From Anaeromyces robustus (Eukaryota; Neocallimastigomycota; Neocallimastigomycetes; Neocallimastigales; Neocallimastigaceae): a stretch of 17,500 nt of DNA. Of the stretch, positions 1 through 16,100 are shown in pieces. The first letter of the stretch is position 1; every line of letters starts with the position of its first letter. The notes beneath the pieces are model-generated. The model saw only the letters and a list, made by a program, of their open reading frames with translations. It was not told where the DNA came from and searched no databases. The stretch lies in contig MCFG01000075.1 in the NCBI GenBank assembly GCA_002104895.1, positions 1 to 17,500 on the forward strand. Direction: 5' to 3'. The position numbers and the translations under genes are program-made.

Positions 1-21
1 TGGTTCTTGATTTATATTCAT
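1..21 (-). CDS. Possible 5' end of a gene leaving the window (hypothetical)
   Basis: Read on the minus strand, an ATG at 21-19 opens a frame MNINQEP that runs off the left edge. The start context (ataaataATGAA) is A-rich like the starts of the other genes here, and the gene would lie tandem and downstream of the SMG5 gene. Only seven codons are visible, so the call rests on start context alone and the product cannot be named. It could equally be chance. Confidence 0.2.
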
Positions 22-377
22 TATTTATATATGATTATTAAACTTGTTTAAAAAAAATTTTTATAGATAACGGAAAAAAAAGGAGATTTTATTTTTTTTA
101 TATAATTATTTTTTTTTTTAATTTAACAAAAAATAATAAATAAATAATTAAATAAATAATAAATAAATTAATTTATAAATAATAATTTATTAATTTCAAA
201 ATATTAATATGAATTTAGAATTAAATTTCATGATGAAATTAGCAATAAAAATATATTTAAAAATTAAGATAAAAATAAAATCAATACAAACATTAAATTT
301 ATTATAATAAATTATAATAAAAAAACTTTAATAAAATAATATTAAAATATTTTTAGTAAAATCAACCATATCTAATC

Positions 378-382
378 AAAAA

Positions 383-461
<79 letters not shown>

Positions 462-480
462 CTAAATAAATAAATAAAAT
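378..480. repeat. (TAAA)n microsatellite
   Basis: About 25 tandem copies of the tetranucleotide TAAA on the plus strand. It is nearly perfect from 378 to 460, then has one interruption (actaaat) and a few more copies to about 480. Confidence 0.95.
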
Positions 481-642
481 AAAATTAAATTATATTTTTT
501 ATAAAAATCTTATTATATAGATATTTTTATTTATATAATATAAAAACTTTTATTTATTAAATTTTTATTTATTTTATATTGAATGAAAAATTTTATATAT
601 GTATTATTATTTTTTTTTAATTTTTTTTATAGTTATAAAACT

Positions 643-678
643 ATTATATTATATTATATTATATTATATTATATTATA
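643..678. repeat. (ATTAT)n pentanucleotide microsatellite
   Basis: About seven perfect tandem copies of ATTAT, lying about 45 bases beyond the SMG5 stop codon, within or next to its probable 3' untranslated region. Confidence 0.85.
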
Positions 679-721
679 AATAATATTATTGGTTTATGAA
701 TATATAAAATAAGTCTTTATT

Positions 722-5297
<4,576 letters not shown>

Positions 5298-5776
5298 TTT
5301 TAATTCATTATTTTTATAAACTTTTTATATTTATTAATTAATTATTTTATCTAAGAATATAGATTATTATATAAGACTTAAAAATATATTTATTAAATGT
5401 GCGAATTTTCTTATAGTATTATGGTTTTCTATTTTATTTTATTTATTGTTATGATTTAATCTATTAATCTAGAAAGGTTGTTAAAACTGATTAATATTAA
5501 ATATAATTATTAATATTTAATAATGTATTCTTAATTTAATTTTATTTAAAATTTTAAAAATTTTTAATTATAATTTTTTTAAAAAAAATATTTATTAATA
5601 AATCAATAATTTAAATTTTTTAACAGATAATTAATTTTTTTTTATAAAAAAAAGTTTTCTTTTTTTCTATTTCATTTAATTTAATAGAAAAAGTTAAAAA
5701 AACAAAATTAAGAATAAACAAAACAAAATAAAACAAAAAAAAACAATAATAAAAATAATATATATAATAAAGAAAA
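5298..5776. promoter_or_regulatory. Divergent spacer between SMG5 and the CEP70-like gene
   Basis: This 479-base non-coding interval separates the start codons of two divergently transcribed genes and so must contain both promoters. Both sides are A-rich on their own sense strand for tens of bases before the ATG, a feature shared by the starts here. No specific TATA box or factor site can be picked out, because nearly the whole interval is A+T. Confidence 0.5.
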
Positions 5777-6998
5777 ATGGATAAAAATGAAATATTTCTG
5801 GATAAAGAGAGTGAATACAATGAGAAAGAATCATATATATCAAATGAAAATGATGATTTAATAACTAATACAACAATTAATGGTTTATAATCTATAATAA
5901 ATAATTGATATATAAATATATTATAAAAAATTTCAATTTATTTAAATTAATTTTTATTATTTTTGTTTATAAATTAACTTTATTTATATGTTTCAACAAA
6001 ATAAAATAAAAATGAAAATTAAGGAAAAACAGCATTTGATTATGTAAAATATTTATTAAATGATTCAGAACTAAATAAAAATATTAATTATTCAGAATTA
6101 AGAGAGGAACTTGATACTTCAACATATGATGACACTTTTCATAAAAATAAATATGAAAATAACGTAATAAATATTTTGAAATTTTATTATATATACAAGT
6201 TGAATAAACTCATTATAATATATAATTATTATTAGAATGATAAAGAAATGGATTATAATTATTATTCAGAGGATAATGATAATATTAATTTGAAAGGTAA
6301 TATTTTTAAATAAAATTATTATATAATATAATAATAGTTAATTCAATATTCTATATATTAGATATTAGTTTAGATGAATTTCAAACAGAATATGAAGACT
6401 ATTCAAATAATATTGCCTTTTACAAAAAAAACATTTATCAATTAAAAAAAGAACTACTAGAATCAAAAAATAAAGTAATAGAAAATTTTATATATTAATA
6501 GTTAAATTTACATTTGCTTTTATTTTCTAAATCAAACTTAAAAAATTATATTTATTAGAATAAAGAATTACTAAATGAAAATAATCAATTAAAATTATTA
6601 TTACAAGAAAAAAATATAAATAATGAAAAGAAAAGTTCTTTATTTGATGACAGGTAATTGAAATATTCATTTCTTATTGGTTTCATATAATGACTTTAAA
6701 TTATATTAAATATATTTATTATTTTTTTTTTAAAAAAATAGATATGATATAGATTATCAATTAAAATTAAATCCAGAACAACAAATTACTTTAGAAAAAT
6801 TACAAGAATTAATGATTGTAAATATTTTTTGATATATAAATAAATATAGTATGCAGTATATTAAAATATTTATTATTATAGCAACTAAGTAAAAAAATAG
6901 AAAAATTAAAAAATGATAATGAATCATTAAAACAGAAAGTAATAACAATTAATAATAATAAAATGAATGGAATTAACGGTATTTAATTATAAATAATA

Positions 6999-7033
<35 letters not shown>

Positions 7034-7308
7034 ATATTTTATTAAATAATTAATAATTAAAAATTAAAAAAAAATATAATAAGTAATATTTAATTAATAT
7101 TTCTTTTTAATTTATTTATCCTTTTTTTTTAATATATAATATATAATATATAATATAAATAGAATTTAGTACATATAAAAGAGATAATTTAAATAATAAT
7201 CAATCAATAACGGATATACTTACAGACGAAGAATGTAGATATGTACTTACTGTATGGATTTTTTTTTATTTTTAAATATTTGATAATATTATTTACAATT
7301 TTCAAATA

Positions 7309-7344
<36 letters not shown>

Positions 7345-7678
7345 TTTATATGTAAACATTTAAATATTAAAGATTTTACAAATATAGAAAGAAATTTAAA
7401 AAATGTTGAATTAACAATAAAAGCAGTACCACAGATGCAAAGTGTATGTATTATTAATATTTAATTATTTACTATTTATTTAAAATAGTTTTTTTGTTTT
7501 ATATTTTATATATATCTTTAAATTTTCATATTTATTATTTTTTTTTTAAATTTAGTTTATATCAGAAATTAATGATTTAATATGGAAAGAGAAAGATGAA
7601 TATAATGATAATTATAAGATCCATAAACTGACAGAAACTTTAACTGAAATTAAAAAATTAATTAAAAATAATTATTAA
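5777..7678 (+). CDS. Coiled-coil protein with CEP70-like C-terminus (10 exons, about 332 residues)
   Basis: Exons 5777-5882, 6024-6163, 6236-6296, 6362-6474, 6559-6653, 6742-6817, 6882-6978, 7163-7251, 7345-7443 and 7556-7678 join in consistent phase into 333 codons with a TAA stop. All introns are GT..AG. Residues 1-100 are acidic and Asn-rich without a clear domain. Residues about 105-229 are a coiled coil (QLKKELLESKNK, ELLNENNQLKLLLQEK, LSKKIEKLKNDNESLKQK). Residues about 240-332 are helical, with CKHLNIKDFTNIERNL followed by AVPQMQSFISEIN. That C-terminal pattern recalls my memory of centrosomal protein CEP70 homologues in flagellated lineages, where the protein sits at centrioles or basal bodies; this was not tested by alignment. 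A generic coiled-coil protein remains possible. Exon 2 has two in-frame acceptors nine bases apart (6024 or 6033), giving 332 or 329 residues. AATAAA signals overlap and follow the stop. Confidence 0.8.
7000..7034. repeat. (TAAA)n microsatellite in intron 7 of the CEP70-like gene
   Basis: About nine perfect TAAA copies within the 184-base intron 6979-7162. Here the repeat is read in the A-rich sense, opposite to its sense in the SMG5 introns. Confidence 0.9.
7312..7343. repeat. (TA)n dinucleotide run at a 3' splice site
   Basis: About fifteen TA repeats run directly into the AAG acceptor of exon 9 of the CEP70-like gene, replacing any pyrimidine tract. Confidence 0.9.
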
Positions 7679-8608
7679 TAAATAAAAAAAATTTTTTTTT
7701 ATTAATTTGAATATCGTTTACTTATATATTATATATTAATTTGACATAATAAATAAACAAAATAAAATTTATATTAAATTTTAAATAATAATATTTAATA
7801 TTTAATAAATAAATAAATAAATAAATAAATATAAATAATATTATTATTTTCTTTTTTATTTTTTTTTTTTTTTAAAAAAAAAAACCCACATTTTTTAATT
7901 TATTTTTTTTAAAAAATAAAAATAAAAAATAAACATAAAATTTAGATTTTATTAAAATAAAAAATACTATAAATTTTAATATATTATTATAATATCATAT
8001 TATTTATTAATACATTAAATTATATGATTGAATAAATATATTAAATAATATAATTAAATTAATTAAGTAATATATTTTATAGGTAGAAATTCAATATATA
8101 AATAATTACAAAGTTAAATAATTTATTAATTAAAATTAATGGATAAATTCTATAATACATAAATAAAATTAAATAATAATAAAAAAAAATTTTTTTTATT
8201 ATCATTTTTATTTATATAAAATTTTATAAAATATTTATGTTTATATTAAATAATATTTATAATAATATTTTATCATGTACATAATTATATAATTTTACTT
8301 GTGTAATAATTTATTATTTTATTTTTATTCTTTCAAAAGATAGTTATCTCATATTAATATATAATTTAAAAAACATTATTTTAAAAATATTTAATTAAAT
8401 TATACCATATACTTTAATATTTAATAGAATTTAATTTAAATAGAAATATAATAATGAAATATTAATATTAATTAAAAGAAGTAAAAAGAAAGAAAAGAAA
8501 AAACAATAATAAAAGAAAGCAAGAAAAGAAAAAGGAAAAGAAAAAAAAAATTTATATATTAAATTTTAATAATAGATACATATCAAAAATAATAAAAATA
8601 TAAACAAA
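7679..8608. other. Intergenic spacer with A/T palindromes
   Basis: A 930-base interval between two plus-strand genes with no coding signal on either strand. It holds A-run/T-run palindromes just after the upstream stop (7681-7704) and at about 8174-8203, a T15-A11 block at 7859-7884, and a short TAAA array (7805-7830). The last 150 bases become strongly A/G-rich (AAAGAAAAGAAA type), probably the leader or promoter of the large downstream gene. Confidence 0.6.
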
Positions 8609-10107
8609 ATGCAAGAAGAAATCAATAATCTTATTATTATATCAAAAGAAATAAATAACGTATTTAAAAATTATGATCATATTCAAAAAATAAATGAAGA
8701 ATTTTTAAATAAATGTCTTAAGTTATCAAATATACATAATGAAAAGGTAATTATAAAAAATTAATCTTAATTATTTAATAAGATTAATTTATACTGAATT
8801 TATCTTAATTGAATATATGATTTAATAATATATTTTTATTATATATATTCAAATAATTTGTTAAATATATAATTTAATAATATATTTTTATTATATGTTT
8901 TCAAATATTTTGTATAATAAAAACGTAAAAACGCACCAATAACATATATATAAAGATAAATGAGTATTTTCAAAAAAATTTAAAAGTTTTACAAACCTTT
9001 AAAAAATATGTTGAAAATTTAAAAGTATTAAATAACGCTTATATATATATAACCAATAAATATATACTAATTTGTAATAATATTATTCAAGCGGTAAATA
9101 AAAGTTTAAAAGAAATCACATTAATATTAGAAAATAATCAATTAAATGACAACGATAAATCTTTTAATGAAGTATTGGATCGCCAATTTGAAAATATTGT
9201 TATTTTATTTCAAAATATAATTTCTCATTTAAAAGAAAATCAAGAATTTCATAAATTAATTAATATTTTAATTATTAATAAAACAGGAGTAAAAGAATTA
9301 GTTAATCTAGAAGGTATTTTAAATAATTATTAAATAAATGTTAAAAATTTATAAAAATGTATTATATATATAATATTATAAAAACAAAATTAATAACTAA
9401 AATTCCATCTTTTTTTTATCTAAATATTTTTTCTTTATACTATCATTAAAAGATATCATAGTAATTTCTAAATATTATGGTAAATTAATTATAATAAGTT
9501 TTATTTTAATTTTTATCTAATAAATTATGTATATTAATTTTATCATTTTACATATTTATATTTATGTGTAGTAAATAATAATTTTAATAGTGATAATAAT
9601 TTTTTTTCAGTATGGGTAGAAACAGACTATTTATACATAATTTATAAAAGAAATTCAGGAAAAGTATATAATTTAAATAATGGAATATGTGAAAAAGTAA
9701 TTCAAAATGGAAAAGAAGTCATTGATAATAATTTAAATTCACCATTTAGTTTATCTTCAATTTTAGATATTGAATCTATGAATACAATAAAAGATACTAT
9801 TTCGGAGGGCACAGTAGAAAGTACTCTATGGAATGTAATATATAATTTAAAAGGTTTTAAAAATATAATGAAGATGAATCCATATGTATATAATGAAATA
9901 GTGAATAATAAAATTTTGTTATCAACAGCAATGCAAAAAAATAATAATTTAGAAAGTAACGATGCTTTAAGGATGTCAAATAATAATGAAAATGATTATA
10001 TAAATAATCAAAATATAAATAATGAAAATGATTCATTAGAAAAAGAAAATATACTTGGAATATCAAATAATAATAACAATAATAACAACAACAACAACAA
10101 CAACAAC

Positions 10108-10198
<91 letters not shown>

Positions 10199-13100
10199 TA
10201 AACAATTTTGATAAAATAAAATGTATAAATTCATTAAAAATAATTATGAAACAGCGTGTAGATTTTGAAGATAGTTTAAAATATGAATGGCCATTAGAAA
10301 TACATGATATTAAGAATTGTGATATAAATTCATCTAAAAATGATATTGAAAATTATGATCAGCAAATTAAAACTCAAATTAATAATTATTTAGATAATAT
10401 TAAAAATAGAAATAGCCTTTTGTCAAATTTACAAAATATAATAGTACAATCAAATGAGGAATATGAAGCTTATGACAAAAAAATTAATGAAATTAAAGAT
10501 AGTATAAATGAATTAAATTCAAAACAACAAGAATTGGAAATTAAAATTAATAAATTAAATGAAACTAATGAAAATAGTAATAATCAGGAAAATATTAATA
10601 ATAATAGTCCCAATAAAGTAATCTCAGCTGAAAATAAAATTTCAAATTTAAAAAAATTAGATCAATTGCAAAATCTTTTTCTTAATAATAATAGACAAAT
10701 ATTTAAATTAAATAAGACCAGAATTTCATATTTAGAAACTCAAGATAATATTGAAAGAGATTTATTTGCAAAGACTTTAGAATTAAGGCAAAGTCAAACA
10801 AATGTTGAAAAAGAAATTGCTAGATATAGAACAGATATTTATTCAACAATTTTTATGCATGTAAAATTTGAATTAGCCCTATTTTATAAACTCAATGATA
10901 TATTAGATAATATTATTTCTAATGAATCAAATAAGAATAATTATATAAAATTAAATAGATACCATAAACTTTTAATTTATTCAATAAAAACAAGAAGAAT
11001 TATTGAAATGAATTTTATTGAATTATTTAAACAAGAACTTCAATTATTATCTTTTTCAGCATTGGATAAACAAAAACAAAATATTTTAATTCAAATTGAT
11101 AATTTACAAAAGAATTATGAAGAAACTCAAAGGGAATATTCATCATTTTCTATGGATTTGATTCCACAAAAGAATAATTATAATTATCAGAAAGATCAAA
11201 TTGAAAGTAAATTAAAAGAGTTATTACAAAAACTTAACGCTCTTGAAAATGAATATCATCCTTCCTCAGGTAACAAATCATTGTCCGAAGAGGATGAATA
11301 TTTATTATCATTGAAATTTCAGCCTTTAGAACAAGATGTATTGGCTTATATGGAAAAACAAAAATTATATGAATGTGAAATTAAAAGACTTGACAGAGTA
11401 GAAGAGAAATATAATTATCGTTCTTTGACACTAAAAGAAGAATTGATTTCAACAAAAATAAAATTGGAGGTTATTAAAAATTATGAACAGGTAGTTCAAA
11501 TAGATATAATTAATTTAAGAAACAATTTAGATGATAAATGTATTGATTTAATTGAATATTTAAAAGCATACTTTAATACTCATTATAACATTAATGATAT
11601 AAATAATTTAAATAATATATCTAAAGAAATTGATTTACAAATACCAAAAGAAAATCAAAATATAAATAATAATAATGATAATGATAATAATAATGATGAT
11701 AATGATGATGATGATAATGATGACGATGATAATAATGATGATAATGATGATAAAATAATTAATAACGATACAAGTCATAATATTAACTTTAATAAAAATA
11801 ATATCAGTTTTCTTTCATACGCCTCAGAAAGTATAATGAATCATGATTCAAGTGCTAATTTAAATAACATAAGTCAAGCTATAGAATCTTCATTTAATAT
11901 TAATGAGAATAATAATAAAAATAATGAACATAATAATAATGTTAATTTTAATGATAATAATAATAATAATGGTAATGATAATAATAGGAATAATAATAAT
12001 AGTAACATAGATGAAAATTCATCGAATGAAAAAAATAATAACAATAATAACTGTATATACCAGTCAACACCACAAAAAATTGATTTAATTGAACAGTTGG
12101 AAATAAATTCAACAGATAATTATGATACCTCGAAAACTGATGTTGATAATGAAATATCATTTGATAATAATAGTGATACTATTGAACAGAAATATATTAA
12201 TAAACAAAATAAATTAAATGAGGTTATACTAAATATGAATAATCAGAAAAATGATATTATTAATAGTTATCAAGAAAAAGAAGTAAAAGTTAATAAAATA
12301 ATTGTGAATATTAATGAATTGAAAAAAGTCACTGTGAATTTGAATGATAGCTTTGATTCAGTTTGTAAAATCCTTTCTAATAAACAAGATTTAATAGGTG
12401 AAAAAATACAAATAAATAGTAATAATATAAATAATAATACTTTAAATAATATCAATATACAATATTCAAATTTATGTACATCCTTTACTAATAATAAAGA
12501 AAAGTATTTAAAAATTGGAAATCAACTAGAGCATATGGTTAGTCAATCTAATAGTTTTAATGTACCTCTTGAAGCACAATTAAGAAAACTTCAAATTTTA
12601 AAGGATCAAATTGTATCATTATATAATCAAATTATTGATAAAAAGAATGATAAAAAAGAATATTACGAAAAATTATATATGCTTGATATAAAACTATTTA
12701 ATTTAAAAAAGCAAAAAATGCAATTAAATAAAGCATTAATTAATATTAATAAACAGTATGAATTTGAAAATGATCAATTGAATTCTCATTTAGAATCGAT
12801 ATCATTGAAGTTAAAAGAAATTAATTCAGAAGAACCTAATGAAGAAATTATAGAGGAAGAAAATCATTTAAAAGAATTTGTAGAACAAATTAAAAATCAA
12901 CAGGAAGAATTGAATAACGATATGATGACAATTAAAAAACAATCTAGTGAAGAAAGTAGTATGTTAAAAAGTAATACAGAAGAAATTCAAAATGAATATA
13001 TAATAATTGAAAAAACTAAAAATAAATATTCAAAAAAGGAATATATAAACAAAATAGAAGAACTATTGGAAATTAATGAAAAAAATTCTATTTCAATGGC

Positions 13101-16100
13101 TAACCAAATATTTGTTTTAGATTCAGAAAAGAATGAACGAAGTAAAATTAATACTGAATTAAATGATATAATAAATATATTAAATGATTTGATATTACAT
13201 TTTGAAGAAATTGACCGTCAATTAATTAATAATAAAAAAGAATATGAATCATCTTTAATTAAGGATGAAAACAATAAAAATAATGAAAGTAATAATTATG
13301 ATGAAAACAATAAAAATAATATAAATGAAAATATTGAATTAAAAAATAATGAAATTGAAGTTGAAACTAATATTAATAATTTAAAAGATTCATATAATGA
13401 AAATTTGAATAAAACTGATAAACATGGTTTGTACTTTAAATTTTATATTTAAAATATATATATATATATATATTATTTATCATTTGTTTATTTTATTAAT
13501 TTTATTTATTTTATTTATTGCATTTATTTTATTTTTTAATATTTTAATTATTTTTTTGATATAATAATATTTTTTAATTATTATAATTATTATTTAATGA
13601 TAATACATTGTTAATAATTTGCATAATATATAATATTTATAATAACTGGAATATAGATACGTTTAATATTGAAAATAAAATGAATAACGAAAGTCAAAAT
13701 AATAATTTATACAAAAATTTAAAATTAATTAATGATATTCCTGTTAATTTAAGTGCAAATGATTCATTATTAAATAATTTAAATTTTAATAATAAGGAAG
13801 ACTTATCTTTCTATCAAAATCAACAACAACAATTTGAAAAAGAAATATCCATAATATGTAATAAATTAACAAATGTAAAGAAACAAAGAGAATCATTAGG
13901 AAATATTGAAAACATACCAGAAGAATTAGATACACAAATAATATCTTTATGTGAGGGTCTTTCTAATATAATTGATGATCGTCATTCCCTATTTGCAAAA
14001 TTAACGAATTCACTACAAGATAATGAAAAGCAAAAAGTGGAATTGAATGAAAAAATCATCTATTTAGAGAAAGAATTAGCTTCAATGTTTGCACAAACTT
14101 CATCACAAGAATTTGAAATTGAATCCCAAAAAGCAGAATTTGAGAAAAAAATAAAAAGTTTGAATGATAAATCAGATGATATGCAGAAAAAAATTGGTGG
14201 TCTAACAAAAGATAAAGCGGCTTTAACCTCAAAATTAAATAAACAACAACTTGAATGGCAAGAAACCGAAACAAAATATAAAAATGAAATTGAAAAATTG
14301 AATAAAAATGTAAATGATTTAACAGAAGAACGCGATTATATATTACATTCATTTGAAGAATCTCAAACTACATGGGATAAATTAAAAATTGAAAATGAAA
14401 AGAAAATAAATGAATTGAATAACAAAATTAAAGAATATGAAGAAAAAATTAATAAAATGAAAAATGATAATGATATTATCAATAATGAAAAGGATTCATT
14501 ACAAGATCAAATTAATACGATTCAAAGTCAAATTAATTTCATCACAAATGAAAGAGATTCATATGCTTTAAAATTAAAAAATGAAACAGCAGCATTTAAT
14601 GACAAAACAAAAATAATAAATAACCAACTTAATGAGTTGAATCAAAAATTGGAAGAATCTAATCAATCTTATGAGAATCTTAAAAGTACTTATGAACAAA
14701 AAATGAACGAAATGAAAGAAAAAGAATTAGAATACGAAAATGAAATTGAAAATTATGAAAATGAAATTAAAAATATTAATCAACATAAACTTCTTCTTGA
14801 GGTAGAATTGGATAAATCTAAAGAAAAAATTCTTATTTTAGAAAATTCTATTCAAGAAATTTCATCTTATAATTCAAAATTAAATTCTTTAAAGAAAAAT
14901 AATGAAAGTAATAATACAGAGATAGAAAATATTATTAAAAGTAGTAATTTTAAATTTAGTGAATTTAATTCAATTATTTCCGAAATTCAAGAAAAACTTT
15001 CATCATATTCTAATAATAGAAGAAGTCCAAGAAGATCAAGTCCAAGGAAAAATAATAGGTTAACGAGTAGTCTTAATGGAAATAAAATTACTACTGATAA
15101 TATCAATAAACAACTTGAAGATATTAATAATGATGTTTCAAATATGATTAATGTTTTAAAAAGTCAGGAAGAACAATTAAAATCTCAAAAATCTGGAAAT
15201 AATTCTAAAACGGAAGAATTAATGAAAAAAATTGATTGTTTGACTTCTGAAAAGGAATCACTTGAAGCAACATTAAAATCTGTGAAAAGTATATCCGAAA
15301 AACAAATGGAACAATTAAAAACCACATTATCATGTTTAGGAATAGAATTAACAGCTATTAAACAACATAGAGATTCTTTAAAATTAGATTTAACAAATTG
15401 TATGAATATAATTGAACAATACAAAGATAAAATGACAAAAGATACAGATATTCTTGAAAATAAATATATTAATATTTTAGATGAGCGAAATACTTTTGAG
15501 GAAAAATTCTTGGAATTAAAACGAAACTGTGAAAAAAAAAATAAATCATTAGAAGATATTGAACAAAAACTTTCAGAATCTAATGTACTATTAAAGAATC
15601 AAGAAAACAAAATAAAAGAACTTAATGAACAATATATTTCAATAAAAAATGAAAAGGAAAAATCAGAAAAATTATATGAAACATCCATTGAGGAAATTAA
15701 AAATGAAAATAAAACCCTTTTCGAAGAAAATAAAAACTTAAAGGAAGAATTATCTGGTATTCATGTAAGTAAGGATGTTCTTGTTAATGAATTAACAGAA
15801 CATTTTGAAAAATCTGAATCAGAAAAAAATAATTTAACAAATAAAGCAAATAAAATTAGTGATGAAAATAAAGAATTAAAACTAAAATTATTAAAAACTG
15901 AAAAAGATTATCAAAATAAAGTTAATGAATTAAATCAACAATTAAAAGAAATTAGTCATAAAATTGAATTGGCAGGACAAGAAAAATCTCATTTTGAAAA
16001 TGAAATAAATAATTTAGAAGAAAAATTACTAAATGCTATTACTGAAAAAGAACAATTATCATTACAACTTAATGAAAAAACATTACAATTAAAACAAATA

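Larger units (their letters stand above)
22..721. other. AT-rich intergenic spacer downstream of SMG5
   Basis: No open frame of coding character is seen on either strand. The region is almost pure A+T with homopolymer runs and two microsatellites (about 378-480 and 643-678). It must contain the 3' end and polyadenylation region of the minus-strand SMG5 gene; an AATAAA overlaps that gene's stop codon on the minus strand. It may also hold the promoter of the tentative gene at 1-21. Confidence 0.6.

Noticed and set aside
378-480. Repeat arrays as CRISPR, centromere or telomere
   Set aside because: Uniform 4-base units with no spacers and eukaryotic context; simple microsatellite.
9778-9780. ATG at 9778 as the start of the large gene
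   Set aside because: The frame is open upstream to a strong TTTTTTTCAG acceptor at 9610, and two coding exons further upstream join it in phase.
9857-10234. Antisense poly-Tyr/Cys and poly-Leu frames
   Set aside because: They are the complement of the AAT/AAC asparagine tract in the large plus-strand gene.
13608-13656. ATG-free extension upstream of 13657 as coding (LIICIIYNIYNNWN)
   Set aside because: It is aromatic and Ile-rich, unlike the protein, and ends at an ATATAG acceptor; it reads as intron sequence.
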